DNA of 64,000 nt from Erwinia persicina (GCF_014838825.1 NZ_JACYMO010000014.1:1-64000), one strand, 5' to 3'. Shown: positions 19,486-27,796, counted from the first letter of the stretch. The notes: generated by a model not told the origin, from the sequence alone. Numbers and translations: made by a program.

Positions 19486-20428
19486 ACAGCGTGCGGTAAC
19501 GGTCAACGTTCGCTTTGGTCACCACCGTGGCCGGAACCAGAATGGTTTTCGGCACACTTTTACCCGCCGTCAGGGTGTTTAACGCTTTCAGGGCTTCCGA
19601 CCCCATTTTTTCCGGGTCCTGCTGCAGGACGGCAGCCACGTAGCCGCCATCCATGCCGGCAATCGCTTTTGCCGTCAGATCCCAGCCAAAGACCTTAATC
19701 TCTTTCTGTCGCCCCTGGTTTTCTACTGCCGCAATGGCTCCCAGCAGAGCCGGTTCACCCGTGGCATAAATCGCCGTCAAATCGGGATTACCGGTGATAA
19801 GATTTTCCGCCGCTGTCATGGCGTTATCCTGGACGTTCTGGCCATCCACCACATCGGCTATGGTGATGCCCGGGTGGGCTTTCAGCGTCTCTTCAAAACC
19901 TTTCTGTCGCTGATTCTGAATTGCCGAGTTCAGCGCCCCGACGATGCCCAGGCGCGCCTTGCCACCCATCTCTTTTCCAACATACTCAACGAAGTATTTG
20001 CCCAGAATTTTACCGCCTTCGCTATTATCCACACCGACCTGTGCAGCCTGCGGCCCCGGCGGTAATACGGCATCAATTGCAATAACCGGAATATTAGCGG
20101 CGGCGGCCTCTTTGATCGCAGGCATAATGCCATTCACATCAATGGCATCAACCAGAATGCCCTTCACGCCTTGTTGAATATAGTTTTCGATAGCATCACT
20201 TTGCGCTACCGGATTATCGGTGGCATTAAAGATGACTAATGTTTTACCACTGGCTTTTGCCGCATCCTGGGCACCTTTGTTCATCAGATTAAAGAACAGT
20301 GCCTGTTGGTTAATCTGCACCAGCGCATAGGTATCTGCCGCCTTTGCCGCTGAAATCACCAAAGCTGAAGCCAGTAATGCCGAAGCCGTTGCCATCAAAT
20401 GCCATTTTCTGGTGTTAAATACCATCAT
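19478..20428 (-). CDS. Periplasmic sugar-type substrate-binding protein of an ABC transporter
   Basis: About 316 residues, of the Peripla_BP_4 (RbsB-like) type. From the chosen start the protein opens MMVFNTRKWH, a hydrophobic stretch and SAAKA|AD, a normal Sec signal peptide without a lipobox. I prefer 20428 (or the next ATG at 20425) because GAGGG lies 5-8 bases upstream; an ATG 27 codons earlier would bury the signal peptide. The mature part has the family pattern ENYIQQGVKGILVDAID, GVDNSEGGKILGKYF and KVFGWDLTAKAI. It should feed the ABC ATPase and permease at 22134-23936 but is transcribed in the opposite direction, on the other side of the lacI-type gene. Confidence 0.92.
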   Translation of the reverse strand: MMVFNTRKWHLMATASALLASALVISAAKAADTYALVQINQQALFFNLMNKGAQDAAKASGKTLVIFNATDNPVAQSDAIENYIQQGVKGILVDAIDVNGIMPAIKEAAAANIPVIAIDAVLPPGPQAAQVGVDNSEGGKILGKYFVEYVGKEMGGKARLGIVGALNSAIQNQRQKGFEETLKAHPGITIADVVDGQNVQDNAMTAAENLITGNPDLTAIYATGEPALLGAIAAVENQGRQKEIKVFGWDLTAKAIAGMDGGYVAAVLQQDPEKMGSEALKALNTLTAGKSVPKTILVPATVVTKANVDRYRTLFK

Positions 20429-20643
20429 CAGTACCCTCGAAAAATAATGAGCGAAAAACAGCTGTGTCCGCGTCGCCAGGCAGCGCAGAGGGATTTTTTT
20501 GGCGGGCAAATATCAGATGAATGCGCCGGACAGGATCCGGTTGCAACAAAGACCTGCTATTCCTCATTTCGGCATCCGGTCCGTTGCGGTGCGCGACTGA
20601 AATGGGGTCTGGCCGGTTTGGGAATGACTTCCCGGGTAAGGCG

Positions 20644-20656
20644 GTAAACTGTTTAT
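20644..20656. promoter_or_regulatory. Operator-like site over the binding-protein promoter
   Basis: The sequence gtaaac-t-gtttat is an imperfect palindrome whose left arm equals that of the two perfect operators at 21871 and 22041. It overlaps TATAAA on the minus strand (20657-20652), a possible -10 of the leftward binding-protein gene. The spacing differs from the perfect sites by one base, so this is a weaker call. Confidence 0.45.
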
Positions 20657-20770
20657 ACAATTCTCCGCTGCGAAATTTTTGTCAAGTGTTTATTTGATCG
20701 CCCGTCAGCCCCGATAAAAGACTACTGGCGTGACGCTAACTTATGTTACAGATAGCCCTCCTGGAGAAAA

Positions 20771-21793
20771 ATGGCGTGGAAAATGAGCATAAAACGCGTG
20801 TTGTTATCCGATGTAGCGAGGCGGGCTTCGCTGTCCAAAGCGACGGTGTCTCGCTATATGAATCACAGCATTGTGCTGCCGCAGGAGACCATTGACCGCA
20901 TTGAAACGGCCATTCGCGAACTTGATTATCGCGGCAACAGCCTGGCACGCCGCCTGAGTAAAGGCGGCAGTGAAACCCTCGGCCTCGTGCTGCCCGATAT
21001 TACCAACCCCTTCTTTGCCGAACTGGCCGATGCCGCCGAAGAGGCAGCCTCCGCCAGTGGCTACAGCCTGGTACTGTGCATCACCCGCAATAATCCTGAT
21101 AAGGAATGCCAGTTTATTCGCTGGCTGGATACCTGCCAGGTTGATGGTCTGCTGTTCACCACAAACCGCCCTGATAACGGGCTGTTACGTAAAGAGATCC
21201 AGCGCCACCAGCGCATTGTGTTACTGGATGAAGATATCCCCGGCAGCAGCGTGCCCAAGGTGTTTGCTGATAATGTGCAGGGCGGACGCATCGCCACGGA
21301 AAAGCTGATCGCGGCCGGACACCGTCACATCGCCTTTGTCGGCGGGCCGGATGAGCTGATGAGCGTGCGCGAACGTTTCCAGGGCTTTTGCACCGCCATG
21401 AAGCAGGCAGGATTAAGCTGGCCGCCGGAGTGGGTGATGTACGGAGAGTATCAGCGCGAGTTCGGCCAGCAGGCGCTGCAGCGCCTGTTCAGCCAGCCTA
21501 CCCGCCCTACCGCCGTGTTCGCCGCCAGTGACTATCTGGTGCTCGGGCTGCTCGACGGCCTGCGCGCCTGCGGGCTGCAGGCTCCCGAAGCGTTATCTCT
21601 GGTGGGCTTCGATGATGCCAATTACGCCGACTTTACCCAACCGCGGATCTCCACCATCCGCCAGCCCGCACGGGAACTGGGCCGTACCGCCGTCGGGATC
21701 ATGCTGCGCCTGCTGAATAATGAGAGTGATATCCCTGCTGAAACACGTCTTCCCGTCGAATGGATTGGCCGCGATTCTATCCAGCATTGTTAA
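20771..21793 (+). CDS. LacI-family transcriptional regulator
   Basis: The 340-residue protein has an N-terminal helix-turn-helix (LLSDVARRASLSKATVSRYM, about residues 11-30) with the hinge RGNSLARRLSKG. A periplasmic-binding-protein-like sensor domain follows (LGLVLPDITNPFFAEL, ADNVQGGRIATEKLI, SLVGFDDANYADF, ISTIRQPARELG). GGAG precedes the ATG by five bases; an ATG four codons later is possible. It lies between the leftward binding-protein gene and the rightward ABC operon. Operator-like palindromes occur at both flanking promoters, so it is the likely local repressor, released by the transported compound or a derivative. Confidence 0.95.
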   Translation: MAWKMSIKRVLLSDVARRASLSKATVSRYMNHSIVLPQETIDRIETAIRELDYRGNSLARRLSKGGSETLGLVLPDITNPFFAELADAAEEAASASGYSLVLCITRNNPDKECQFIRWLDTCQVDGLLFTTNRPDNGLLRKEIQRHQRIVLLDEDIPGSSVPKVFADNVQGGRIATEKLIAAGHRHIAFVGGPDELMSVRERFQGFCTAMKQAGLSWPPEWVMYGEYQREFGQQALQRLFSQPTRPTAVFAASDYLVLGLLDGLRACGLQAPEALSLVGFDDANYADFTQPRISTIRQPARELGRTAVGIMLRLLNNESDIPAETRLPVEWIGRDSIQHC

Positions 21794-21808
21794 CTCCGTC
21801 TCAAAATG

Positions 21809-21833
21809 GCGCAAAACTGCACAGTTTTGGCGC
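21809..21833 (+). terminator. Possible hairpin end of the lacI-type gene
   Basis: The sequence gcgcaaaactg-c-acagttttggcgc forms an imperfect stem 16 bases after the regulator stop. A T-rich stretch (tttttttcc) comes somewhat later, at about 21847-21855, so termination is plausible but weak. Confidence 0.35.
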
Positions 21834-21870
21834 AAATTTCGATCACTTTTTTTCCTTTTCAGTATACTAA

Positions 21871-21884
21871 GTAAACCGGTTTAC
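21871..21884. promoter_or_regulatory. Operator O1, perfect 14-bp palindrome
   Basis: gtaaaccggtttac is a perfect palindrome with the central CG typical of LacI-family operators. It lies directly after a -10-like tatact (21863-21868), so it would cover the transcription start of the ABC operon. Confidence 0.8.
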
Positions 21885-22040
21885 CTGATGATGCCGTTTA
21901 AAAACGTTGTATTACAGGACCTTAGATCGGTGGCGCACGCGGTATTTTGCGCCTGGCACGGAAGCTGCAATGTTCTGACTGGCGAACAAATATCTTTGTA
22001 GCGTTTGTCCTGATGGTGAGAGTAAAGCTTCATTCTGCAG

Positions 22041-22054
22041 GTAAACCGGTTTAC
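22041..22054. promoter_or_regulatory. Operator O2, identical perfect 14-bp palindrome
   Basis: This is a second exact copy of gtaaaccggtttac, 170 bases downstream of O1 (about 16 helical turns) and 80 bases before the ABC ATPase start. Identical sites on the same helix face suit repression by a DNA loop held by a tetrameric or paired LacI-type protein. Confidence 0.8.
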
Positions 22055-22133
22055 TAGACTGTAGACCGTGCTGAATGAGGCCTTTTTCGCCGGACGGCAA
22101 ACATTTCCCTGCCACACCGATGGGAGTTATCAG

Positions 22134-22916
22134 ATGCAGCAGTCACAACCTGCCCCGGCTCGGGTAGAGATGGTCAATATCACCAAGACCTACGGGTCGA
22201 TACGTTCACTGCGCGGCGTGAATCTGCAGCTGGCCCCGGGCGAAGTGCTCGGCCTGGTGGGGGATAACGGCGCGGGAAAATCCACGCTGACCAAAGTCCT
22301 TTCCGGGGCGGTGGTGCCCACCAGCGGTACCATCCGCATCGACGGTGAACAGCAACATTTTTCCAACCCGGCGGACTCACGCCGCTGTCATATCGAGATG
22401 GTCTACCAGGACTTATCCCTGTGCGACACGGTGGATGTGGCCGGAAATCTTTTTATGGGCCGCGAGCCGATGAAATCCCTGCTCGGCATTCCGTTTCTCG
22501 ACCAGAGCAAAATGCACGCCGATGCGCGTGACATGCTGAAAGGGTTGGGCATTTCAATTCCGGATACCCGGATGCTGGTCCGCAACCTCTCCGGAGGTCA
22601 GCGCCAGGCGATTGCCATTGCCCGGGCGGCGGCCTTCGACCCGAAGGTACTGATTATGGATGAACCGACCGCGGCGCTGGCGGTGGCGGAAGTGGAAGCC
22701 GTGCTTGAGCTTATCCGCCGCGTCTCTGCGCGCGGGGTCAGCGTGATCCTGATTACGCACCGCCTGCAGGATCTTTTCCTGGTCTGCGATCGGATCATGG
22801 TGATGTACGAAGGCACCAACGTCGCGGATCGCCGGGTGGCTGACACCAGCCTGAGCGATATCGTCAATCTGATTGTGGGTGAGAAATTCACCGCCCACTC
22901 TGCGGCAGCACACTGA
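22134..22916 (+). CDS. ABC transporter ATP-binding protein, single-domain sugar type
   Basis: 260 residues with Walker A GDNGAGKST, Q-loop YQDLSLCDTV, signature LSGGQRQAIAIARA, Walker B LIMDEPTAAL and switch HRL. Most ribose-type importers use a fused double ATPase of about 500 residues (RbsA). This one has a single domain, as in FrcA-like systems. I chose ATG 22134 because GGGAG lies just upstream; an in-frame ATG at 22068 adds 22 residues with no family match. It is the first gene of the five-gene rightward operon, which starts downstream of two operators. Confidence 0.93.
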   Translation: MQQSQPAPARVEMVNITKTYGSIRSLRGVNLQLAPGEVLGLVGDNGAGKSTLTKVLSGAVVPTSGTIRIDGEQQHFSNPADSRRCHIEMVYQDLSLCDTVDVAGNLFMGREPMKSLLGIPFLDQSKMHADARDMLKGLGISIPDTRMLVRNLSGGQRQAIAIARAAAFDPKVLIMDEPTAALAVAEVEAVLELIRRVSARGVSVILITHRLQDLFLVCDRIMVMYEGTNVADRRVADTSLSDIVNLIVGEKFTAHSAAAH

Positions 22917-22925
22917 GGTAACAGG

Positions 22926-23936
22926 ATGAGTATCATGAACGTAAGCGGCTCCCGCACGATCCGGCATTCCCTGCCGCGCCGACTGCTGCACAACCATTCG
23001 GGCGTGGTCAGCATTGCGCTGTTTTTCATCTTCTGCTGCGTGGTGTTTTCCCTGATCACCAGCCACTTTCTCAGCAGCACAAACTGGCTGAATATTATCC
23101 GCCAGAGTGCGCCCCTGCTGATTGTCGCCACGGCGATGACTCTGGTGATCACCACTGGCGGCATTGACCTCTCGGTCGGGTCGACCCTCGCCCTGGTGGG
23201 GGCGCTCTCGGCCATCGCCCTGAACAACTGGGGACTGCCGTGGCCGGTTGTGCTGCTCGGCGGGCTGCTGCTCGGTGGCCTGGTCGGCGCGATTAACGGC
23301 TTCTTTATTGCCTATGAAGGTATTCCGGCATTTATCGTCACGCTGGCCACGCTGGCGGTGGTACGCGGTGTGGCGCTGCTGGTCACTCAGGGCTATTCCA
23401 TCCCGATCCCGGCCGACAGCCTGTTTACCTTTATGGGGCGGGCCTGGGTGATGGGCATTCCGATGCCGGCGCTGATCGGTATCGTCATCCTGGTTATCGG
23501 CCATATCGTGCTGAATCATATGCGCTTTGGCCGCTACGTAACCGCCATCGGTGCCAATGCTGAAGGCGCCCGCCGCAGCGGTATCAACACCAAAGCCGTC
23601 ACCATGAAGGTGTATATCCTCAGCGGTATGGCGGCAGCGCTGGCCGGGATGATCATCACGGCCCGTCTGGGCAGCGGCTCCTCCAACCAGGGCGAAGGCT
23701 TTGAACTGCAGGTCATTGCCGCAGTAGTGCTTGGCAGCACCAGCCTGTTTGGCGGCTTCGGGACCATTATTGGCACCCTGCTCGGCGCGCTGTCCATTGC
23801 GGTTATCCAGAACGGATTGATCCTGTCGCATATCTCGCCGTTTTACACCCAGATCGCCACCGGCACCATTATCCTGCTGGCCATCTGGCTGAACACGCGC
23901 ATTCTCAACCCTACCCGCTCTGCAGCGAAAGGATAG
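22926..23936 (+). CDS. ABC transporter permease, RbsC/FrcC type
   Basis: The 336-residue integral membrane protein has about eight to ten hydrophobic segments and the family motifs VITTGGIDLSVGS, GAINGFFIAYEGIPAFIVTLATL, AIGANAEGARRSGINT and VLGSTSLFGGFGTIIGTLLGAL. It should form the membrane channel as a homodimer with the ATPase encoded 9 bases upstream, receiving substrate from the binding protein at 19478-20428. GAGGTAACAGG precedes the start. Confidence 0.94.
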   Translation: MSIMNVSGSRTIRHSLPRRLLHNHSGVVSIALFFIFCCVVFSLITSHFLSSTNWLNIIRQSAPLLIVATAMTLVITTGGIDLSVGSTLALVGALSAIALNNWGLPWPVVLLGGLLLGGLVGAINGFFIAYEGIPAFIVTLATLAVVRGVALLVTQGYSIPIPADSLFTFMGRAWVMGIPMPALIGIVILVIGHIVLNHMRFGRYVTAIGANAEGARRSGINTKAVTMKVYILSGMAAALAGMIITARLGSGSSNQGEGFELQVIAAVVLGSTSLFGGFGTIIGTLLGALSIAVIQNGLILSHISPFYTQIATGTIILLAIWLNTRILNPTRSAAKG

Positions 23937-23939
23937 CTG

Positions 23940-25019
23940 ATGAAAGGTTCGATTTTTCGTCACCCGGAGCCGCTACCAATCGGTATCCGCAGCGGCTATG
24001 TGATGACGGTGCTGGGCCCGCTGCCGCTGGCAGAAATGGGCGTAACGCTGATGCATGAGCATATTCTGCTGGATGCCTCGGGCAAATGGGTACCGCCCTG
24101 CTGCTGTAGCGATCGTCATCTGGCCGAAATGCCGGTGAAAATGGAAAACCTCGGCGAGCTGTCGCTCAACCCGCTGATGAGCCGCGATAACTGCCAGCTG
24201 TTTGATGTCGATGTGGCGATCGACGAGCTGATGAAGTTCCGTGCCCTGGGCGGTGAAACGGTGGTGGATCCGACCAATATCGGCATCGGCCGCGATCCGA
24301 AAGCGCTACAGCGCATCGCCCGCCTGACCGGCCTGAATATCATTATGGGCACCGGGCTGTATCTGGAGCCGTCACATCCTGAATGGGTGAAAACCACCAG
24401 CGTGGAGCAACTGGCCGACAGGCTGATTTACGACCTTGGCGGTGCGGAGGAGAAGCCGGAGGTGATGGCCGGACTGATTGGCGAAATCGGCGTTTCCAGT
24501 CGCTTTACTGCCGATGAAGAAAAATCGCTGCGCGCCGCCGGCCGTGCCAGTGCGGCAACCGGCGTACCGATTGAGGTGCATCTTCCGGGCTGGGAACGAC
24601 TGGGGCACAAGGTGCTGGATATTCTGCAAGAGGAAGGGGCCGATCTCCGCCATACGGTGCTGTGCCACATGAATCCCAGCTTTGCCGACAAAACGTATCA
24701 GCGGGAACTTGCCGGGCGCGGCGCATTTCTCGAATACGACATGATTGGTATGAGCTTTTACTACGCCGATGAATCGGCCCAGTCGCCCTCCGATGAGGAG
24801 AACGCGCGCGCCATTCGCGAGCTGATTGACGACGGCTTTATTAATCACATCCTGCTGTCGCAGGACGTGTTTCTGAAAACCATGCTGACCCGCTACGGCG
24901 GCCACGGCTATGGCTACATTCTTAAACATTTTGTTCCCCGTCTGAGGCGTCACGGCGTCAGCGGCGAACAGCTTGAGACCTTAATGATGGCAAATCCGCA
25001 GCGCGTGTTTGGCGGGTAA
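23940..25019 (+). CDS. Phosphotriesterase-family metallohydrolase, probable lactonase or esterase
   Basis: The 359-residue TIM-barrel amidohydrolase of the PTE family has all metal ligands in place: His39 and His41 in MHEHILLD, bridging Glu182 in GLIGEIGVS, His214 in VHLPG, His243 in CHMNPS and Asp309 in LSQDVF. A glutamate at the bridge, rather than a carboxylated lysine, is the type seen in E. coli Php. Members often open lactones or cleave esters. The N-terminal 20 residues and a Cys cluster (PPCCCSD, 52-58) are unusual features. It starts 3 bases after the permease stop, with AAGGA upstream, so it is part of the same operon. The substrate is unknown. Confidence 0.9.
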   Translation: MKGSIFRHPEPLPIGIRSGYVMTVLGPLPLAEMGVTLMHEHILLDASGKWVPPCCCSDRHLAEMPVKMENLGELSLNPLMSRDNCQLFDVDVAIDELMKFRALGGETVVDPTNIGIGRDPKALQRIARLTGLNIIMGTGLYLEPSHPEWVKTTSVEQLADRLIYDLGGAEEKPEVMAGLIGEIGVSSRFTADEEKSLRAAGRASAATGVPIEVHLPGWERLGHKVLDILQEEGADLRHTVLCHMNPSFADKTYQRELAGRGAFLEYDMIGMSFYYADESAQSPSDEENARAIRELIDDGFINHILLSQDVFLKTMLTRYGGHGYGYILKHFVPRLRRHGVSGEQLETLMMANPQRVFGG

Positions 25020-25029
25020 AAGAGGAACA

Positions 25030-25788
25030 ATGATGCAGAAGAAAATTTTACTGGTAGGTGAGTCCTGGACCAGCACCTCAACGCACGTAAAAGGCTTCGA
25101 CCAGTTTGCGACAGCGACCTGGCACAGCGGAGCAACCGATTTTATGGCCGCGCTGGCAGACAGTGACTACGCCATTACCCATATGCCCGCCCATGCCGCA
25201 GCCACCGATTTCCCGCTGACGCTGGCGGAACTGCAAAGCTGGGATGCAATCATCCTGTCCGATATCGGGGCTAACACGCTGCTGCTGCACCCGGATACCT
25301 GGCTGAAAAGCCGCCGAACCGCTAACCGCCTGACGCTGATCCACGACTATGTGGCAGCTGGCGGCGCGCTGATGATGATTGGCGGCTATTACAGCTTCCA
25401 GGGAATTAACGGCGGCGCGCGCTATCGCAATACTGCCGTGGAGAAAGTGCTGCCGGTCAGGTGCCTGGCGTGGGACGACCGCATCGAAACGCCGGAAGGC
25501 TGCTATGCCAGTGTGACGGAAGCGCACCCTCTGTTTAACGATCTGCCTCCTGAATGGCCATGGCTGCTGGGCTATAACGAAGTCGAGATGCAGCCAGAGG
25601 GCAAACTGCTGGCCACCATTGCCGGGACTGCGCATCCACTGGTTGCAGTACGCGAATATCAGCAGGGCCGCTCGCTGGTATGGACCAGCGATATGTCGGC
25701 GCACTGGCTGCCGGAGGAGTTCGCCAGATGGACGGGCTACCGCCAGCTGTGGATCAACTGCCTTGACTGGCTGACGGAGCGCGGCTGA
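25030..25788 (+). CDS. GATase1-like (DUF1355/PF07090-type) cytoplasmic protein
   Basis: 252 residues from the ATG at 25030 (the next ATG, 25033, is also possible; AGAGGAAC is just upstream). The protein opens KKILLVGESWTSTSTHVKGFD and has a flavodoxin-like fold pattern. ILSDIGANTLLLHP, YVAAGGALMMIGGYYSFQGINGGARYR and LVWTSDMSAHWLP follow, as in the glutamine-amidotransferase-like family PF07090. The classical Cys-His-Glu triad of active amidotransferases is not evident, so its reaction is unknown. Relatives occur next to sugar-uptake genes. Its stop overlaps the next start in TGATG, implying coupled translation. Confidence 0.83.
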   Translation: MMQKKILLVGESWTSTSTHVKGFDQFATATWHSGATDFMAALADSDYAITHMPAHAAATDFPLTLAELQSWDAIILSDIGANTLLLHPDTWLKSRRTANRLTLIHDYVAAGGALMMIGGYYSFQGINGGARYRNTAVEKVLPVRCLAWDDRIETPEGCYASVTEAHPLFNDLPPEWPWLLGYNEVEMQPEGKLLATIAGTAHPLVAVREYQQGRSLVWTSDMSAHWLPEEFARWTGYRQLWINCLDWLTERG

Positions 25789-26909
25789 TGGAAGCCGTCA
25801 GCACCCGCGAACTGGCGCAGCAGCTGCTGCGCTTTGATACCATCAATCCGCCGGGTAACGAAGCGGCCTGTATGCAGTTTCTTGCCGACTGGCTGCGTGA
25901 ACAGGGCTTTGAGGTCACCCTGACGTCGTTCGGTACCGGACGGTGGAATGCGGTCGCCCGGCTGGTCGGAACAGGGCCCGGCAAGCCGCTGGCGTTTACC
26001 GGCCATCTCGATACGGTTCCCCTCGGCAGTGCCGCATGGCAATACGATCCTTTCGGTGAGATCGAAGAGGATCGCCTTTACGGGCGAGGATCGAGCGATA
26101 TGAAGGCGGCAATCGCGGCGTTTGCCGTCGCCTGCGTTCGCGAAAAGCAGAGCATTCTTGCCGGTAGCGGGGTGGTGATGCTGCTCACCGGTGGCGAAGA
26201 AACGGGCTGCGACGGGGCCCGCGCGCTGACTGAAGCGGGACAGCTTCCCGGGGTGGGGGCTCTGATCGTCGGCGAACCAACGGCGAACTACCCGGTTATC
26301 GGACATAAAGGCGCGTTGTGGCTGCGCTGTGAAACGCGGGGGAAAACCGCCCACGGGGCAATGCCGGAGCTGGGGATCAATGCAATTTATCTGGCGGCAG
26401 AGGCCATCGGTAAAATCCGTACTTTCTCGCCGGGAGCCCCCCACCCGCTGATGAAGCAGCCGACGCTGAACGTCGGGCGCATCGAAGGCGGGCTGAATAT
26501 TAATTCGGTGCCGGATCGCACGCGTTTTGATGTGGATATCCGCAGCGCGCCCAATCTGCAGCACGCCACCATTCGCCAGCAGCTCACCACCCTGCTGGGA
26601 GAAACGGTGACGATATCGACCCTGGTGGATCTGCCTGCAGTATTAAGCAGCGATGCGCATGCGTGGATCCAACAGGTGTATCAGCGCTGCCAGCCGCTGC
26701 ACGACCGGCCGCTACAACCCAGCATTGTGCCCTACTTTACCGATGCCTCGCTGCTGTTACCGGCGCTCGGGCATCCGCCCTGTATTATTCTCGGCCCCGG
26801 TGAACCCTCGATGGCGCACCAGACCGATGAATATTGCCTGCTGTCTCGCCTGGAGGAGGCGGAGCGGCTGTATGGCCAGATTATTCAGGACTGGATGGTG
26901 CAGACCTGA
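25788..26909 (+). CDS. M20 family metallohydrolase (ArgE/DapE-type deacylase)
   Basis: 373 residues with the two-zinc M20 site: His73 and Asp75 in FTGHLDTVP, Asp104 in GRGSSDMKAA, catalytic Glu137 with Glu138 in GGEETG, Glu163 in VGEPT and His344 near the C-terminus. A dimerisation or lid domain lies at about 175-290. The family removes acyl groups from amines (N-acetylornithine, succinyl-diaminopimelate, N-formyl-aminopyrimidine and others). It is the last gene of the ABC operon, sharing one base with the gene before. The substrate is unknown, but an amide-containing compound is likely. A bidirectional terminator follows. Confidence 0.92.
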   Translation: MEAVSTRELAQQLLRFDTINPPGNEAACMQFLADWLREQGFEVTLTSFGTGRWNAVARLVGTGPGKPLAFTGHLDTVPLGSAAWQYDPFGEIEEDRLYGRGSSDMKAAIAAFAVACVREKQSILAGSGVVMLLTGGEETGCDGARALTEAGQLPGVGALIVGEPTANYPVIGHKGALWLRCETRGKTAHGAMPELGINAIYLAAEAIGKIRTFSPGAPHPLMKQPTLNVGRIEGGLNINSVPDRTRFDVDIRSAPNLQHATIRQQLTTLLGETVTISTLVDLPAVLSSDAHAWIQQVYQRCQPLHDRPLQPSIVPYFTDASLLLPALGHPPCIILGPGEPSMAHQTDEYCLLSRLEEAERLYGQIIQDWMVQT

Positions 26910-26942
26910 AGCGGAGCGGACGGATCAGACCTTTGGTCAAGA

Positions 26943-26967
26943 AGAGCGGCCATAGCCGCTCTTGTTT
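26943..26967. terminator. Terminator between the M20 gene and yjbR
   Basis: The stem agagcggc-cata-gccgctct is followed by tgttt on the plus strand and by TTC-rich sequence on the other. It separates convergent genes. Confidence 0.7.
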
Positions 26968-26986
26968 CAGCCCTCTGGCCCGGACG

Positions 26987-27304
26987 TTACTTCTGCACCT
27001 GCTGAAAAGAGGCATCCACCAGGTAATAAATCTGTGAGTCCTTTAACGATCCGTCCAGCAGTACGGTGTTCCAGTGCGAGGGATTCAGATGCTCACTGGG
27101 CTGCACGTCGCTGTGCTGATCGCGGATCAGTTCTGCCAGCGCGGGCGTGCTTTTCAGCGCCACCGCAGGCCGGCCATTCAGGTCGTACAGCATGGCAAAC
27201 AGTACGCCATCTGCTTTGATTTGCGTCGCCTGCCACTCCTCGTGTTCACTCTGCTCTGCCCCGCGCTTGGCCATGCAGTACGTCAGTAGATCGGATACCT
27301 TCAT
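26987..27304 (-). CDS. yjbR: MmcQ/YjbR family protein
   Basis: The 105-residue protein matches the YjbR family (DNA-binding-like fold similar to a double wing): ADGVLFAMLYDLNGRPAVALKSTPALAELIRDQ and HLNPSHWNTVLLDGSL..DSQIYYLVDASFQQV. E. coli YjbR is slightly longer, about 118. Function is not established. It lies 2 bases after yjbQ and forms an operon with it, the same pair that precedes uvrA in E. coli. Here 11 kb of other genes lie between yjbR and uvrA. Confidence 0.9.
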   Translation of the reverse strand: MKVSDLLTYCMAKRGAEQSEHEEWQATQIKADGVLFAMLYDLNGRPAVALKSTPALAELIRDQHSDVQPSEHLNPSHWNTVLLDGSLKDSQIYYLVDASFQQVQK

Positions 27305-27306
27305 GC

Positions 27307-27726
27307 TTAATCGTCCCCCTGTAGCGTCGCCACAATCCGTCGGGCGCCGCCGCGAACGCGGTGTTCACCCAGATAAATACCCTGCCAGGTGCCCAGCATC
27401 AGACGCCCACGGCTAATCGGCAGCAGCAGCGAGGTGCCCAGCAAAGAAGATTTTATATGGGCAGGCATATCATCCGCCCCTTCATAGTCATGCTGATACG
27501 GTGCATTTTCCGGTACGGAACGCAAAAAATGCTGCTCCATATCCGCGCGGACCGTCGGGTCACAGTTCTCATTCAGCGTCAGAGAGGCAGACGTATGCTG
27601 CAGCAGCAGATGCAGCAGTCCGGTCTGCACATCACTTAACCGACGCAGTTCGCTGAGGATTTCATCAGTAACCAGATGAAAACCGCGAGGTTTTTCGCTC
27701 AGAGTGAGGGTTTGCTGATACCACAT
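27307..27726 (-). CDS. yjbQ: YjbQ/UPF0047 family protein
   Basis: 139 residues, almost exactly the E. coli length. Family motifs are [43 protein letters not shown] and [10 protein letters not shown]. Some members have weak thiamine-phosphate-synthase activity in complementation tests; the physiological role is open. It is the first gene of yjbQR. Confidence 0.93.
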   Translation of the reverse strand: MWYQQTLTLSEKPRGFHLVTDEILSELRRLSDVQTGLLHLLLQHTSASLTLNENCDPTVRADMEQHFLRSVPENAPYQHDYEGADDMPAHIKSSLLGTSLLLPISRGRLMLGTWQGIYLGEHRVRGGARRIVATLQGDD

Positions 27727-27796
27727 AAGTACGACTCCTTAACTAAACCGATGCGTTAAGTGTGCAGCAAGTGGCGAAAAGGTAAACCTGAAAAGT

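Noticed and set aside
23940-25019. The PTE-type protein as an acyl-homoserine-lactone quencher
   Set aside because: The fold and ligands allow it, but its place inside an import operon argues for a catabolic substrate, and nothing in the sequence points to signal lactones.
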